A DNA stretch of 34,822 bases from Opitutaceae bacterium (GTDB taxonomy: Bacteria > Verrucomicrobiota > Verrucomicrobiia > Opitutales > Opitutaceae): assembly GCA_003151495.1 (NCBI GenBank), contig PLXR01000051.1:1-34822 (forward strand), read 5' to 3'. Made by a program: the position numbers and the translations under genes. The notes under the pieces were generated by a model, which did not search any database, had not been told where the DNA came from, and saw nothing but the letters and a program-made list of their open reading frames with translations. Shown in pieces: positions 17,979-26,118 of the stretch. The first letter of the stretch is position 1, and every line of letters starts with the position of its first letter.

Positions 17979-17988
17979 CGGCCCAGGG

Positions 17989-18387
17989 TCAGCCGGTCAC
18001 GTTTAGGCTCGTCGCCAGGAGGGTCTCATCGTCGACCTCGATCACGATCGAGTAGTCCCCGGGACCCGCGAAGGTCAGGTTTCTGATCTCGCTGATCAGG
18101 TTGATCCGCGCGAGGGGCCCCTGCGACTCGAAGGTGCGCTCGATCAGGGGTTTCGGATCGTCCAGGCCCATCCCCATCGAGATCTTCATCACGTGACTAC
18201 CCGCCGCGACGTCCGAGATCGTCAGGAACCAGACCATGTGCGGGTGCACCACGGGAAAGTGCTTCGCCATGATGTTGGAGAAGACGCCCAGGATCGTGTG
18301 CTTGCCGGAGCCCGGGTCTATGTGCACCGCGTCGCACATCAGCCATGCGAGGAGCTGCGGCTTTGAATTTACGTTCCTTCGGTCCAT
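17989..18387 (-). CDS. DUF6941-like small protein
   Basis: This is a 132-residue soluble protein with a compact beta-rich pattern. I chose the ATG at 18385-18387 because the similarity-like region begins shortly after it (LLAWLMCDAVHIDPGSGKHT); the longer frame adds a proline-rich stretch that looks non-coding. The phrase LMCDAVHIDPGSGKHTILGV resembles the DUF6941 family, whose function is unknown. It precedes the PfkB kinase with a 10-base gap. Confidence 0.72.
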   Translation of the reverse strand: MDRRNVNSKPQLLAWLMCDAVHIDPGSGKHTILGVFSNIMAKHFPVVHPHMVWFLTISDVAAGSHVMKISMGMGLDDPKPLIERTFESQGPLARINLISEIRNLTFAGPGDYSIVIEVDDETLLATSLNVTG

Positions 18388-18467
18388 GGCGGGCCACGAG
18401 TTGGAGGTCGAGGGGGGGGCTGGGCAATTCATTTTGCGCGGGCGCCCGTCCAATGCCAGCCTGTGGC

Positions 18468-18641
18468 ATGTTCGAATCCCTCTCGGCCTACCCGCATGGC
18501 TTCGTCGTTGCCTGTGCGGCGCTTGCGTCGGCCGTGGTCCTCTGGCTGCTCCTCAAGCTGCTCAAGGCGGCGCTCTGGATGCTCCTTATCGGGCTCGTCC
18601 TCATCGCGGCCGCAGCGGCCGTGTCGTTTTTCTTCGGGTAG
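18468..18641 (+). CDS. 57-residue single/double-pass membrane protein
   Basis: The chosen ATG (18468) gives MFESLSAYPHGFVVACAALA followed by two closely spaced hydrophobic segments (LASAVVLWLLLKLLKAALWM and LLIGLVLIAAAAAVSFFFG). Upstream codons in this frame overlap the divergent gene and look non-coding. It lies 61 bases ahead of pyrG on the same strand. A GC-rich palindrome CCCCCC/GGGGGG follows its stop (18646-18657). Function is unknown; it could be a small membrane modulator or a hairpin-type inner membrane peptide. Confidence 0.6.
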   Translation: MFESLSAYPHGFVVACAALASAVVLWLLLKLLKAALWMLLIGLVLIAAAAAVSFFFG

Positions 18642-18702
18642 CACTCCCCCCGGGGGGTGAAGAATCTTGCGCGAATCGGGGCCCGGCGTTTATCCCTCTC
18701 GG

Positions 18703-20319
18703 ATGAAATATATCTTCGTGACGGGCGGAGTAGTTTCTTCGCTTGGCAAGGGGCTCACGGCGGCCGCCCTGGGGGCGCTTCTCGAGCTCCGGGGCCTCTC
18801 CGTCCGGATACAGAAGTTCGACCCCTACCTGAACGTCGACCCCGGCACCATGAGCCCGTACCAGCACGGCGAAGTCTATGTGCTTGACGACGGCGCGGAA
18901 ACGGATCTCGACCTGGGCCATTACGAGCGGTTCACAAACGTGCAGTTGACGCGGCTGAACAACCTGACCAGCGGCCAGGTGTATCAGACCGTGCTTAACA
19001 ACGAGCGCGAGGGGAAATACCTCGGCAAGACCGTGCAGGTGATCCCCCACGTGACCAACGAGATCAAGGAGCGGATCTACGCGGGCGGCAAGGACGTCGA
19101 CGTCCTCATCACCGAGATCGGCGGCACGACCGGGGACATCGAGGGCCTTCCCTTCCTGGAGGCGATGCGGCAGTTCGCCCTGGAGATGAAGGCGAACGAT
19201 GTGGTCTTCATCCACGTGACCCTCGTCCCGTTCCTCGCGGCGGCCGGTGAGCTCAAGTCCAAGCCCACGCAGCAGTCGGTCGCGAAGCTCCGCGAGATCG
19301 GCATCCAGCCCCATGTCCTCGTGTGCCGGTGCGACCACCCGCTCGACATCGACCTCCGGGACAAGCTGAGCATGTTCTGCAACGTGCCCGTCAAGGCCGT
19401 CATCGAGTGCCGCGACGTTGACAGCTCGATCTACCAGCTCCCCCTCGCGCTCCAGAAGGAGGGGATGGACGAGCTCGTGCTCGACCTCCTCGGCTACTCG
19501 ATCCCCGCCCCGAGGAAGAACATATGGGTGGAGATCGTCAGGCGCCTCCTCAACCCGAGGCACGAGGTGACGATAGGGGTCGTCGGCAAGTACATCGAGC
19601 TCCAGGACGCGTACAAGTCCGTCTACGAGTCGATCGCCCACGCCGGGATCGCCAACACCTGCAAGGTGAACGTGAGGAGGATCGACGCCGAGGACCTGGA
19701 GAAGAAGGGCGGGATGAAGCTCCTCAGGGGCCTTGACGGCATCCTCGTCCCCGGCGGATTCGGCGACCGGGGCACCGAGGGGAAGATCGCTGCCGCGCGC
19801 TACGCCCGGGAGAAGGGCATACCGTATTTCGGGCTCTGCCTCGGGCTCCAGATCGCCGTGATCGAGATCGCCCGCAACGTGCTGCGGCTCAAGGGGGCGA
19901 ACAGCACGGAGTTCGACCCGAAGTGCTCCGAGCCGGTCATCAACATGATGGAGGAGCAGAAGGCCATCACCGACAAGGGGGCGACAATGCGCCTCGGCAG
20001 CTACGACTGCGCGCTCACCCCGGGGACGCTCGCCGCAAAGGCCTACGGGGCCACGCTCATCCGCGAGCGCCACCGGCACCGCTACGAGGTGAACAACGCC
20101 TACGTCGGCCGGCTGGCCAAGGCGCTCACGATTAGCGGGATCAACCCGAAGCGGAACCTGGTCGAGATCATCGAGCTCAAGGGGCACCCCTGGTTCGTCG
20201 CGGTCCAGTTCCACCCGGAGTTCCAGTCGAAGCCCAACAAGGCGCACCCGCTCTTCGCCGCGTTCATCGCGGCCGCCGTGAGGGGCCGCAGGGCCGGCGC
20301 CCGGAAGGGGCGCACGTGA
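18703..20319 (+). CDS. pyrG: CTP synthase
   Basis: This enzyme converts UTP to CTP using glutamine and ATP. The 538 residues match the family length. The synthase domain opens with [20 protein letters not shown] and contains [20 protein letters not shown] and the [12 protein letters not shown] loop. The class I glutamine amidotransferase domain follows, with the oxyanion region [10 protein letters not shown], the nucleophile Cys in FGLCLGLQ, and catalytic His/Glu in FHPEF. I chose ATG 18703, where conservation begins; an in-frame ATG 36 bases upstream adds unconserved residues. It overlaps kdsA by 4 bases. CTP is also used to activate Kdo, so the pairing with kdsA makes sense. Confidence 0.98.
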   Translation: MKYIFVTGGVVSSLGKGLTAAALGALLELRGLSVRIQKFDPYLNVDPGTMSPYQHGEVYVLDDGAETDLDLGHYERFTNVQLTRLNNLTSGQVYQTVLNNEREGKYLGKTVQVIPHVTNEIKERIYAGGKDVDVLITEIGGTTGDIEGLPFLEAMRQFALEMKANDVVFIHVTLVPFLAAAGELKSKPTQQSVAKLREIGIQPHVLVCRCDHPLDIDLRDKLSMFCNVPVKAVIECRDVDSSIYQLPLALQKEGMDELVLDLLGYSIPAPRKNIWVEIVRRLLNPRHEVTIGVVGKYIELQDAYKSVYESIAHAGIANTCKVNVRRIDAEDLEKKGGMKLLRGLDGILVPGGFGDRGTEGKIAAARYAREKGIPYFGLCLGLQIAVIEIARNVLRLKGANSTEFDPKCSEPVINMMEEQKAITDKGATMRLGSYDCALTPGTLAAKAYGATLIRERHRHRYEVNNAYVGRLAKALTISGINPKRNLVEIIELKGHPWFVAVQFHPEFQSKPNKAHPLFAAFIAAAVRGRRAGARKGRT

Positions 20320-21125
20320 GGATCTTCGACCCCTCCCGGCTCCTCCTGGTCGCCGGCCCGTGCTCGCTGGAGAGCGAGGCCGTCTGCCGCGCCGTCGCGT
20401 CGCGGCTCGCCGCCCTCGCAAAGGCGCACCCGGAGCTCAACGTCGTCTTCAAGGGCTCCTTCGACAAGGCGAACCGCACCTCGGGCGCCGGCCCGCGGGG
20501 CACGGGCCTGACGGAGGGTCTTGCGCTCCTCTCCCTCGTGAAGCGGGAGTACGGCTTCCCGGTGCTGACCGACGTGCACGAGAGCGCGCAGTGCGCCGCG
20601 GTGGCGAAGGTCTGCGACATCCTGCAGATCCCCGCGTTCCTGAGCCGGCAGACGGACCTCCTCCTCGCCGCCGCTGCGACGGGGCGGGCGGTCAACGTGA
20701 AAAAGGGGCAGTTCCTCTCGCCGCACGACATGGTCCACGTGACGGGCAAGCTCAAGCAGGGCGGCGCGGCGGAGATCTGGCAGACGGAGCGGGGCACGAC
20801 CTTCGGCTACCAGAACCTGGTCGTCGACATGCGCTCCTTCGCGATCATGGGCGAGAACGGGTATCCCACGGTGTTCGACGCGACCCACAGCGTGCAGCTC
20901 CCGGGGGCGGGCGGGGGAAAGAGCGGGGGCCAGCGCGAATTCGTGCCGCCGCTCGCGAGGGCCGCACTCGCGGCCGGCGCCGACGGGCTCTTCATAGAGA
21001 CCCACCCGAAGCCCGAGGAGGCACCGAGCGACGGGCCCAACATGATCCCGCTCGGCGAGATGGAGGGGCTCCTCTCGGGGTGCATCGCAGTATGGAAGGC
21101 CGTGCGCGCGGGCGCGAAGCGCTGA
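20316..21125 (+). CDS. kdsA: 3-deoxy-8-phosphooctulonate synthase
   Basis: This enzyme condenses phosphoenolpyruvate with arabinose-5-phosphate to Kdo-8-phosphate, the first committed step to the Kdo of lipopolysaccharide. At 269 residues it is typical. Motifs in order are [10 protein letters not shown] (about 9-18), [46 protein letters not shown] and [16 protein letters not shown]. The cysteine in AGPCSLES sits where metal-dependent members have a metal-binding Cys and metal-independent ones have Asn, suggesting a metal-dependent enzyme. The start is GTG at 20316, overlapping the pyrG stop (GTGA), so translation is coupled. Confidence 0.97.
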   Translation: MRIFDPSRLLLVAGPCSLESEAVCRAVASRLAALAKAHPELNVVFKGSFDKANRTSGAGPRGTGLTEGLALLSLVKREYGFPVLTDVHESAQCAAVAKVCDILQIPAFLSRQTDLLLAAAATGRAVNVKKGQFLSPHDMVHVTGKLKQGGAAEIWQTERGTTFGYQNLVVDMRSFAIMGENGYPTVFDATHSVQLPGAGGGKSGGQREFVPPLARAALAAGADGLFIETHPKPEEAPSDGPNMIPLGEMEGLLSGCIAVWKAVRAGAKR

Positions 21126-21201
21126 TGGCGCCCCGGCACGTCCCGGCTGCGGGGTTGACCCGTCCCCCCGGCGGTCCCACGATCGGCCGCATCAAACCCT
21201 G

Positions 21202-21669
21202 ATGGACACCTTCCTGATCGACGTTCCCATGCCCTCCATGGGCGCGACGGTGAACGAGCTAACCGTCGTCAGCCTGAAGACCCAGTCCGGAGCCCGCGTG
21301 TCCAAGGGGCAGAAGATCGCGGAGCTCGAGAGCGACAAGTCGATCTTCGAGTTCGAGGCCCCGTGCGACGGGACGCTGAGGGCGATCCTCATCCAGCCGG
21401 GCGAGGTCAGGCCCTCGGGAACGGTGTTTCTCCAGATTGAGACCTCTGACGGGAGCCTCCAGCACCTGAGGAGCAAGTCCGGCCCCGCGGGGGCGACGGC
21501 GTCGCCGGGCGCAGCGCCGGCGGCGGCGGCCGTCTGGACCCCGAGGGCCACAAAGCTCGCCCAGGAAGCCGGCCTGGATCCCGCAAAGATGGGGGACATC
21601 GTGCCGACGGGGCCCGGCGGCCGGGTCTCTGGCGACGACGTCACCCGCTACATAGAGAAGCGTAAATGA
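21202..21669 (+). CDS. Stand-alone lipoyl/E3-binding protein (mini-E2)
   Basis: This is a 155-residue protein with two domains of a 2-oxoacid dehydrogenase E2 component but no acyltransferase domain. The lipoyl domain fills residues 1-77 and has the modification loop ELESDKSIFEFEAP, with the candidate lipoyl-lysine at Lys46. An Ala/Pro linker (about 90-113) leads to a peripheral-subunit-binding domain (PRATKLAQEAGLDPAKMGDI then TGPGGRVSGDDV). The catalytic domain is not downstream in any frame: its stop overlaps the start of a FabH-like gene (ATGA). It follows kdsA by 76 bases. It could shuttle an acyl group or thiol chemistry for the ketosynthase; biotin instead of lipoate on Lys46 is not excluded. 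Confidence 0.85.
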   Translation: MDTFLIDVPMPSMGATVNELTVVSLKTQSGARVSKGQKIAELESDKSIFEFEAPCDGTLRAILIQPGEVRPSGTVFLQIETSDGSLQHLRSKSGPAGATASPGAAPAAAAVWTPRATKLAQEAGLDPAKMGDIVPTGPGGRVSGDDVTRYIEKRK

Positions 21670-22673
21670 CCCCCGTGCAGACTCCCGCCGCCGAGACCGT
21701 TTGCATTGCAGGAGTCGGGTTCGCCGTGCCGAAGAACATCCGCGCCAACAGCGAGATCCTGAAGGCCTTCCCGAACCGCACCGAGGACGAGATCGTCAGG
21801 CTGACCGGGATCATGGAGCGCAGGTACGCCGACGACGACGAGAGCGCGACCTCGCTGGCCGCCGTGGCGGTCGAGCACGCCCTGGTCCAGGCGTCGCTCC
21901 CCGTGGGGGAGATCGACACGATCATCATGGCGACGATCATACCGGACCAGCCGGTGCCGTCGGCCGCGAGCGCGCTCGCGGCGCAGCTCGGGATCCCGAG
22001 GGTCGCGGCCTTCGACCTCAACGCCGCGTGCTCGGGCTGGCTCTACGCCCTCGAGGTCGGCCGCTCGCTCATCCTCGGCGGATCGGCGCGCAACGTGGTC
22101 GTCGTGACGGCGGAGCTCCTCTCGCGGATCACGAACCCCCAGGACCACGAGACGGCCTTCCTTTTCGGGGACGGGGCCGGGGCGGCCATCCTCACCCGGT
22201 CCCCGGGGGGACACCGGCTCCACCGGATGGGGCTCTCGGGTGACGCGGGCCAGTTCACGGCGATCCAGAGAAAAGGCGGCGGCGCCCGGATCCCGTGGCC
22301 CGATGCCAAGAGCGACCTCCACCACTTCTACATCCAGATGGACGGCGTCGCCGTCTTCAAGCACGCGGTCATCGGGTTCGCCGAGCAGATCGAGGAGACG
22401 CTCCGGCGCGAGCGCCTGAGGCCCGAGGACATCGCCTGGGTCGTCCCGCACCAGGCCAACGCCCGGATCCTCAAGGCGGTCAGCAAGCGCGTCGGGATCC
22501 CCTACGAGAAATTCATCGTGACGATCGCCAAGTACGGCAACACGAGCGGGGCGAGCGTGTCGATGGCGCTCGGGTGGGCTGCGGAGGAGGGGATCTTCAC
22601 CGAGGGCGACCGCATCATCTTCTGCAGCGTGGGCGCGGGGCTCACCTTCGCAGGCGGCCTGCTGGTCTGGTAG
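21666..22673 (+). CDS. Beta-ketoacyl-ACP synthase III (FabH-like)
   Basis: This 335-residue thiolase-fold enzyme condenses an acyl-CoA with malonyl-ACP to start fatty acid or related chains. The Cys-His-Asn triad is complete: Cys122 in NAACSGW, His262 in VPHQANAR and Asn292 in YGNTSGAS. Length and glycine motif near the C-terminus (CSVGAGLTFAGGLLV) match KAS III. The start overlaps the stop of the mini-E2 gene by 3 bases. Whether it is the housekeeping FabH or a paralogue with another primer (branched or aromatic acyl-CoA) is open; the usual plsX/fabD neighbours are absent, which favours a specialised role. It ends exactly at the convergent rsmE stop. Confidence 0.92.
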   Translation: MTPVQTPAAETVCIAGVGFAVPKNIRANSEILKAFPNRTEDEIVRLTGIMERRYADDDESATSLAAVAVEHALVQASLPVGEIDTIIMATIIPDQPVPSAASALAAQLGIPRVAAFDLNAACSGWLYALEVGRSLILGGSARNVVVVTAELLSRITNPQDHETAFLFGDGAGAAILTRSPGGHRLHRMGLSGDAGQFTAIQRKGGGARIPWPDAKSDLHHFYIQMDGVAVFKHAVIGFAEQIEETLRRERLRPEDIAWVVPHQANARILKAVSKRVGIPYEKFIVTIAKYGNTSGASVSMALGWAAEEGIFTEGDRIIFCSVGAGLTFAGGLLVW

Positions 22674-23426
22674 TCACCCCGAGAGCTCGTAGCTGAGCAC
22701 GGAGAGCGCGTAGACGGCGGCGGTCTCGCACCGAAGGACGAGCGGCCCGAGAGTGATGGGCTCGAAGCCGTGGGTCCGCGACAGGCCCATCTCGGCCTGT
22801 GTGAAATCCCCCTCGGGGCCGATCAGCCAGAGCACGTTCACCGGGGCGCGGCCCTGGGAGGCGCGGAACTGGGCTAGGACCGACTTGAGCGACTTAGCCC
22901 CCGGCTGGAGGCTCGCTATCAGCCTCAGGTCATAGCCCCTCGCCGACTCAATGAAGGCCGAGGCAGCGGTCACCGGCGCGATCTCGGGAAGCCACGGGTT
23001 GCCGCACTGCTTCGCCGCCTCGAGGGCCGCTGTCTGCCATTTGGTGATCTTCCGGTCCGAGCGCTCGGAGTCCATGTGGACCTGGGTGCGCTCGCTCTCA
23101 AGGGGGACGATGAACGAGACGCCGATCTCCGTGGCCTTCCTCACGATCGAGTCCATCGCGCCGCCGAGCGGCAGCGCCTGGCCGAGGGTTATCCTCCACG
23201 GAATGGGCTTCGCCTTCTGGGCGAACCGCACCCTCAGGCGGGCCGCACGCCTGTCCGCGCCAGCGAGTTCGCAGATCCACTCGTTGCCCCTCCCGTCAAA
23301 GGCGACCACCGTCGCGCCCTGCGCGGCCCTGTTGACGGCCACCAGGTGGTGGGACTCCTCCGGCGAAAGAGTGATCTCCGCGGGATCGGCGACTGGGGGC
23401 AGGAAATGGACTCGGAAGTCGGGCAT
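22674..23426 (-). CDS. rsmE: 16S rRNA m3U1498 methyltransferase
   Basis: This is a SPOUT-class methyltransferase of 250 residues that methylates U1498 of 16S rRNA using S-adenosylmethionine. An N-terminal PUA-like domain (RVHFLPPVADPAEITLSPEE and HHLVAVNRAAQGATVVAFDG) precedes the trefoil-knot domain, with ATEIGVSFIVPLESERTQV, WQTAALEAAKQCGNPWLPEI, the knot motif WLIGPEGDFTQAE and the last conserved strand PLVLRCETAAVYAL. Its stop codon directly abuts the stop of the convergent ketosynthase gene with no room for a terminator. Confidence 0.95.
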   Translation of the reverse strand: MPDFRVHFLPPVADPAEITLSPEESHHLVAVNRAAQGATVVAFDGRGNEWICELAGADRRAARLRVRFAQKAKPIPWRITLGQALPLGGAMDSIVRKATEIGVSFIVPLESERTQVHMDSERSDRKITKWQTAALEAAKQCGNPWLPEIAPVTAASAFIESARGYDLRLIASLQPGAKSLKSVLAQFRASQGRAPVNVLWLIGPEGDFTQAEMGLSRTHGFEPITLGPLVLRCETAAVYALSVLSYELSG

Positions 23427-23528
23427 CGGCGAAGTGGAGATGGGAGCCGAGGGTCATGTCAACGGCGCGGGTGGCCTCCACTGCGGACTTGCCTCCCCCG
23501 GCGCCTTCGAATCCATTGAAACCCCGTC

Positions 23529-23613
23529 GCCCGGGTGGCGGAATTGGCAGACGCAGCAGACTCAAAATCTGCCGACGAAAGTCGTGGGGGTTCGATCCCC
23601 CCCCTGGGCACCA
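23529..23613 (+). tRNA. tRNA-Leu(CAA)
   Basis: A class II tRNA with all arms visible. The acceptor stem GCCCGGG pairs with CCTGGGC (one G-U), the anticodon stem is GCAGA/TCTGC with loop CTCAAAA, and the anticodon CAA lies at 23563-23565, reading UUG. The variable-arm stem is CGAC-GAAA-GTCG and the T-arm GGGGG-TTCGATC-CCCCC. The CCA end is encoded (23611-23613). Its 3' half is duplicated in decayed form at three places downstream. Confidence 0.97.
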
Positions 23614-23699
23614 TTCTGGCACTACATTTCGGGACTCAGAGGCTGCGATCGTTTCGTTTCGGACTAAAGAAGGCGTTGGTCCGGACGTAGGGGATGTGC

Positions 23700-23942
23700 A
23701 TGAACGTCACCCCAGCTGCAAGCGGCCCTTCGGAAGCCACGGAAACTGTTGCCCAGACGCGAGCGGAGGCGAGGCTAGGCGATGTGCAGGCCAAGCTCAA
23801 ATTGGCTCAGATAATGAAACTTCAGGGTCAGGCACCGACGGCCGCGGTTGTTAAGGCCGCGGTGGAGTCGGCGGTTGCGGCAGTGTCTGCACCCAGTGTA
23901 CCCCCTCCCCCGGCGGGCGCGGTCTTGAATGTGAAACAATAG
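23700..23942 (+). CDS. Small protein of unknown function
   Basis: This is an 80-residue ORF. ATG 23700 is chosen because AGGGG (23689-23693) sits 6 bases upstream as a ribosome binding site. The product is Ala/Val-rich and helix-forming in its first half (VAQTRAEARLGDVQAKLKL, MKLQGQAPTAAVVKAAVESA) and ends PPPPAGAVLNVKQ. The helix plus short proline tail ending in NVK-x is reminiscent of small YjfB-like putative motility proteins, but similarity is too weak to name it. It lies in the segment behind tRNA-Leu. Confidence 0.45.
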   Translation: MNVTPAASGPSEATETVAQTRAEARLGDVQAKLKLAQIMKLQGQAPTAAVVKAAVESAVAAVSAPSVPPPPAGAVLNVKQ

Positions 23943-24778
23943 GCAGGGGCAGAAATGGGACGGTGCTAGCTCGTCGAGGCTGGAAGACCGTGTTTGCGAT
24001 ATGCCCGGCAACAAGCCGAGGAAGTCGTATGGGTTCGATCCCCACTCTGGGCACCATTCTGACGTTCTTTGCCCTCTTCGATCCGAAGAGGTTGCCGAAG
24101 GTCACAGGGAAATGGGGAAATCGATGTAGCTATGAGGTCGCGATGCCCGCCGGAGAACCACGCCAGTAATGGCTGAGACGATTTGTTCACATAGGAAAGT
24201 CTTCATAATTCTCTCAGGACACACTCTCCATCGGCCGCCGGACGCGGAAATCGTGTTTGTCCGCGAACCCGACGAAGTCGTGAGCGGCGCTGGATGAATT
24301 TTAGGATCTAGACGGAGGTGCTGGCGTTTCCCGCTCACAGGCACAATCCGGCGATGCATGTGCCAGTAGGGTAAGGCCCCATATCTGGGGACCAACTCTG
24401 GGCGTAGGTTGTACCTCTCAGAAAGTGACATTCACAGGTTCTCATTTAATCCAATGCTTCGCTGGTCTTTCGCCTTCCTTGATTTCGGCATTGTCACAGG
24501 GTGCGCGCCTTGTTGAGCCGGCACTGCAGTTGGAACCGCAAAAGGCATCACTTTCTTCTGTTCCCCGCCTCTTGCATCCTGTTCCTGCCGTTCGGTCCCG
24601 TGGCCGGCAACCGGTATTGCGAGCAATGAACCGCAGAGTGAATAAGTCGCTGAATTTATCGGCGAGGGCGGCGGTGGAAGATTGCCTGAGTTGCAGCTTT
24701 GACGCGAATCAAGGGCGGTACGCTCTGTCTGTGTAGCGTTCGGCGGAAAAAACCAGAGAAGCACGAAGGACTAAATTT
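23943..24778. other. 836-base gap: tRNA-like repeat, otherwise no supported gene
   Basis: It holds the tRNA-Leu 3'-end copy at 24015-24061. Open frames on both strands (for example 24425-24736 plus and 24432-24764 minus) lack ribosome binding sites, overlap each other and show no family-like motifs. The last 15 bases carry GAAGGA with good spacing to the ATG at 24779. The rest looks like degraded DNA. Confidence 0.5.
24003..24061 (+). pseudogene. tRNA-Leu 3'-end copy with mini-tRNA-like remainder
   Basis: Bases 24015-24061 match 23571-23618 of the tRNA-Leu and its 3' flank. Within the last 38 aligned bases there are four mismatches, and identity includes CCA plus five bases downstream (GCACCATTCTG). 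GCCCGGC at 24003-24009 can pair with TCTGGGC at 24046-24052 (six of seven pairs), so the remnant still folds as acceptor plus T-arm, without D- and anticodon arms. It is either an attachment-site copy or an internally deleted tRNA. Confidence 0.6.
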
Positions 24779-25408
24779 ATGCGAATCCCATCATTATCTC
24801 TATCGATCGCCGCCTTTTGCGGCCTTCTCGCAATCAACAGTCATGCTCAGAATGTGGAATTGCCCGGCGGGGTAGACATTCAGTTTGGAGGCAACCGCCA
24901 GGAGGGCCGCTCGGAGGACTGGGTGCTTTCGAAGATGCACCAGGTCAATGACCAGGAAATACGGACGGCCCATCTCGCGATGGATCGTGCCCGGTCTCCC
25001 CGTGTTCGGGACTATGCCAAGCATCTTCTTGACGACCACCAGCGCTCGGATGACCGCGTGACTGAGCTGGCTCGCAGAAAAGGAATTGCTCTAAGAGAGA
25101 TGAGGCCGATGGACGACGAGCAGCGTCGGATCGCCGACGACGAGCGCAGGACGATGGACGAACTGAGGGATGCCCGCGATGAGCGTTTCGACCGGCTCTT
25201 TGTCCGCGCAATGATTGAAGGGCACGATCATGTCATCCAGGCTCTGGAAGCGTCGATGGACCGGCTCCATGATGAAGACGTCAGAAGGCTGGCCGATCGG
25301 ACCTTGTCCGATCTGCGGGAACACCGCCGAATGGCGCAAGACCTGCAGGACCATCTGGAGCACAGAGACCCCGACCATCACGACGAGCATCGGGACCAAG
25401 AAAGATAG
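24779..25408 (+). CDS. Secreted DUF4142 domain protein
   Basis: This is a 209-residue protein with a clean signal peptide (RIPSLSLSIAAFCGLLAIN, cleavage after SHA). The mature part is a four-helix, ferritin-like DUF4142 domain: WVLSKMHQVNDQEIRTAHLA, then VRDYAKHLLDDHQRSDDRVT, and the C-terminal helix pair FDRLFVRAMIEGHDHVIQAL. The tail is rich in His, Asp and Arg (LEHRDPDHHDEHRDQER), which could bind metal. DUF4142 proteins are periplasmic or secreted; their function is not settled, with stress survival suggested for some. The ribosome binding site is GAAGGA about 8 bases before ATG. It lies alone in the accessory segment, with no partner gene. Confidence 0.85.
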   Translation: MRIPSLSLSIAAFCGLLAINSHAQNVELPGGVDIQFGGNRQEGRSEDWVLSKMHQVNDQEIRTAHLAMDRARSPRVRDYAKHLLDDHQRSDDRVTELARRKGIALREMRPMDDEQRRIADDERRTMDELRDARDERFDRLFVRAMIEGHDHVIQALEASMDRLHDEDVRRLADRTLSDLREHRRMAQDLQDHLEHRDPDHHDEHRDQER

Positions 25409-26118
25409 AACCTGTCCCGCGCCGCCGGCCAATACCTGATGGGACGGCGTGGCGCTCATTCGAAACAATGGATGGAAAGTGAACAACGAGGTATCGCACG
25501 CCGAGCGACAAAGCGAAGTCGCAGAGACGGACAGAGGCAGTCGTGGCCGACGCATAGCCGCGACTGAACCCGTACCCACTATCCGAGTGCGACCATCATC
25601 GCTCTGTACAAGTTAGAGGACAGTATCCCGTCATTGCGGATCACGGCCGGATGCAAACCAGACTCAAAATCAGGCGACGAAAGCCGTGTGGTTTCGATTT
25701 CCGCCGTGGGCACCGTCTCCACTCAATATGAGGGTGGGGGTGGGTCCCGTCGGCGCTGAGGATGTCGTGGCAATGTCGATTGCGGCCGCAACGCGATCGG
25801 ACCATTGGCGCCCGACTCCATTGGGACCGCCCACGCCTCAATAAGCACTCTACCTTCTGCTGCGCCCAGAGTCGATCCTTCGGGCGCCTAGAGTGGAAGT
25901 TGCCGGGGATGAGGGTCTAGGTTTGCCGACCAAGTCGCTGCGGAAGCAGACCTGCCGTAACCGTACATTGCAAAAGGGACGCCACGGTTTTGGCCGTGAT
26001 TATCGGTGGAAACATCCCTACAGCTGGTGCGGTGACAGTGGTTCAAATGTCGATGGCAGTCTTTCCCTAACGAGCGTTTCCCCTGGGAACTCTTGCGGAC
26101 AGGGTCGGGTGCATTTTT
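25409..26118. other. 710-base gap with a degraded tRNA-Leu
   Basis: Apart from the tRNA-Leu pseudogene at 25626-25716, nothing convincing is present. Short frames on both strands (for example 25641-25841 minus and 25893-26273 plus) have no ribosome binding site or recognisable motif. No strong promoter for the esterase gene is obvious; a weak GGGTCGGGTG lies before its ATG. Confidence 0.5.
25626..25716 (+). pseudogene. Degenerate tRNA-Leu(CAA) pseudogene
   Basis: The core CAGACTCAAAAT (25659-25670) is identical to the anticodon arm of the intact tRNA and keeps the CAA anticodon. GCGACGAAAG, TTCGAT and GTGGGCACC also align in order. The anticodon stem has one mismatch, the T-stem two weak or lost pairs, and the 5' acceptor strand (TCCCGTC) no longer pairs properly with CGTGGGC. 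It cannot be a normal tRNA and is best read as an old duplicated copy. Confidence 0.7.

Noticed and set aside
24425-24764. Overlapping plus and minus open frames of about 100 codons
   Set aside because: No ribosome binding site, no motif, and each overlaps the other; probably degraded DNA.
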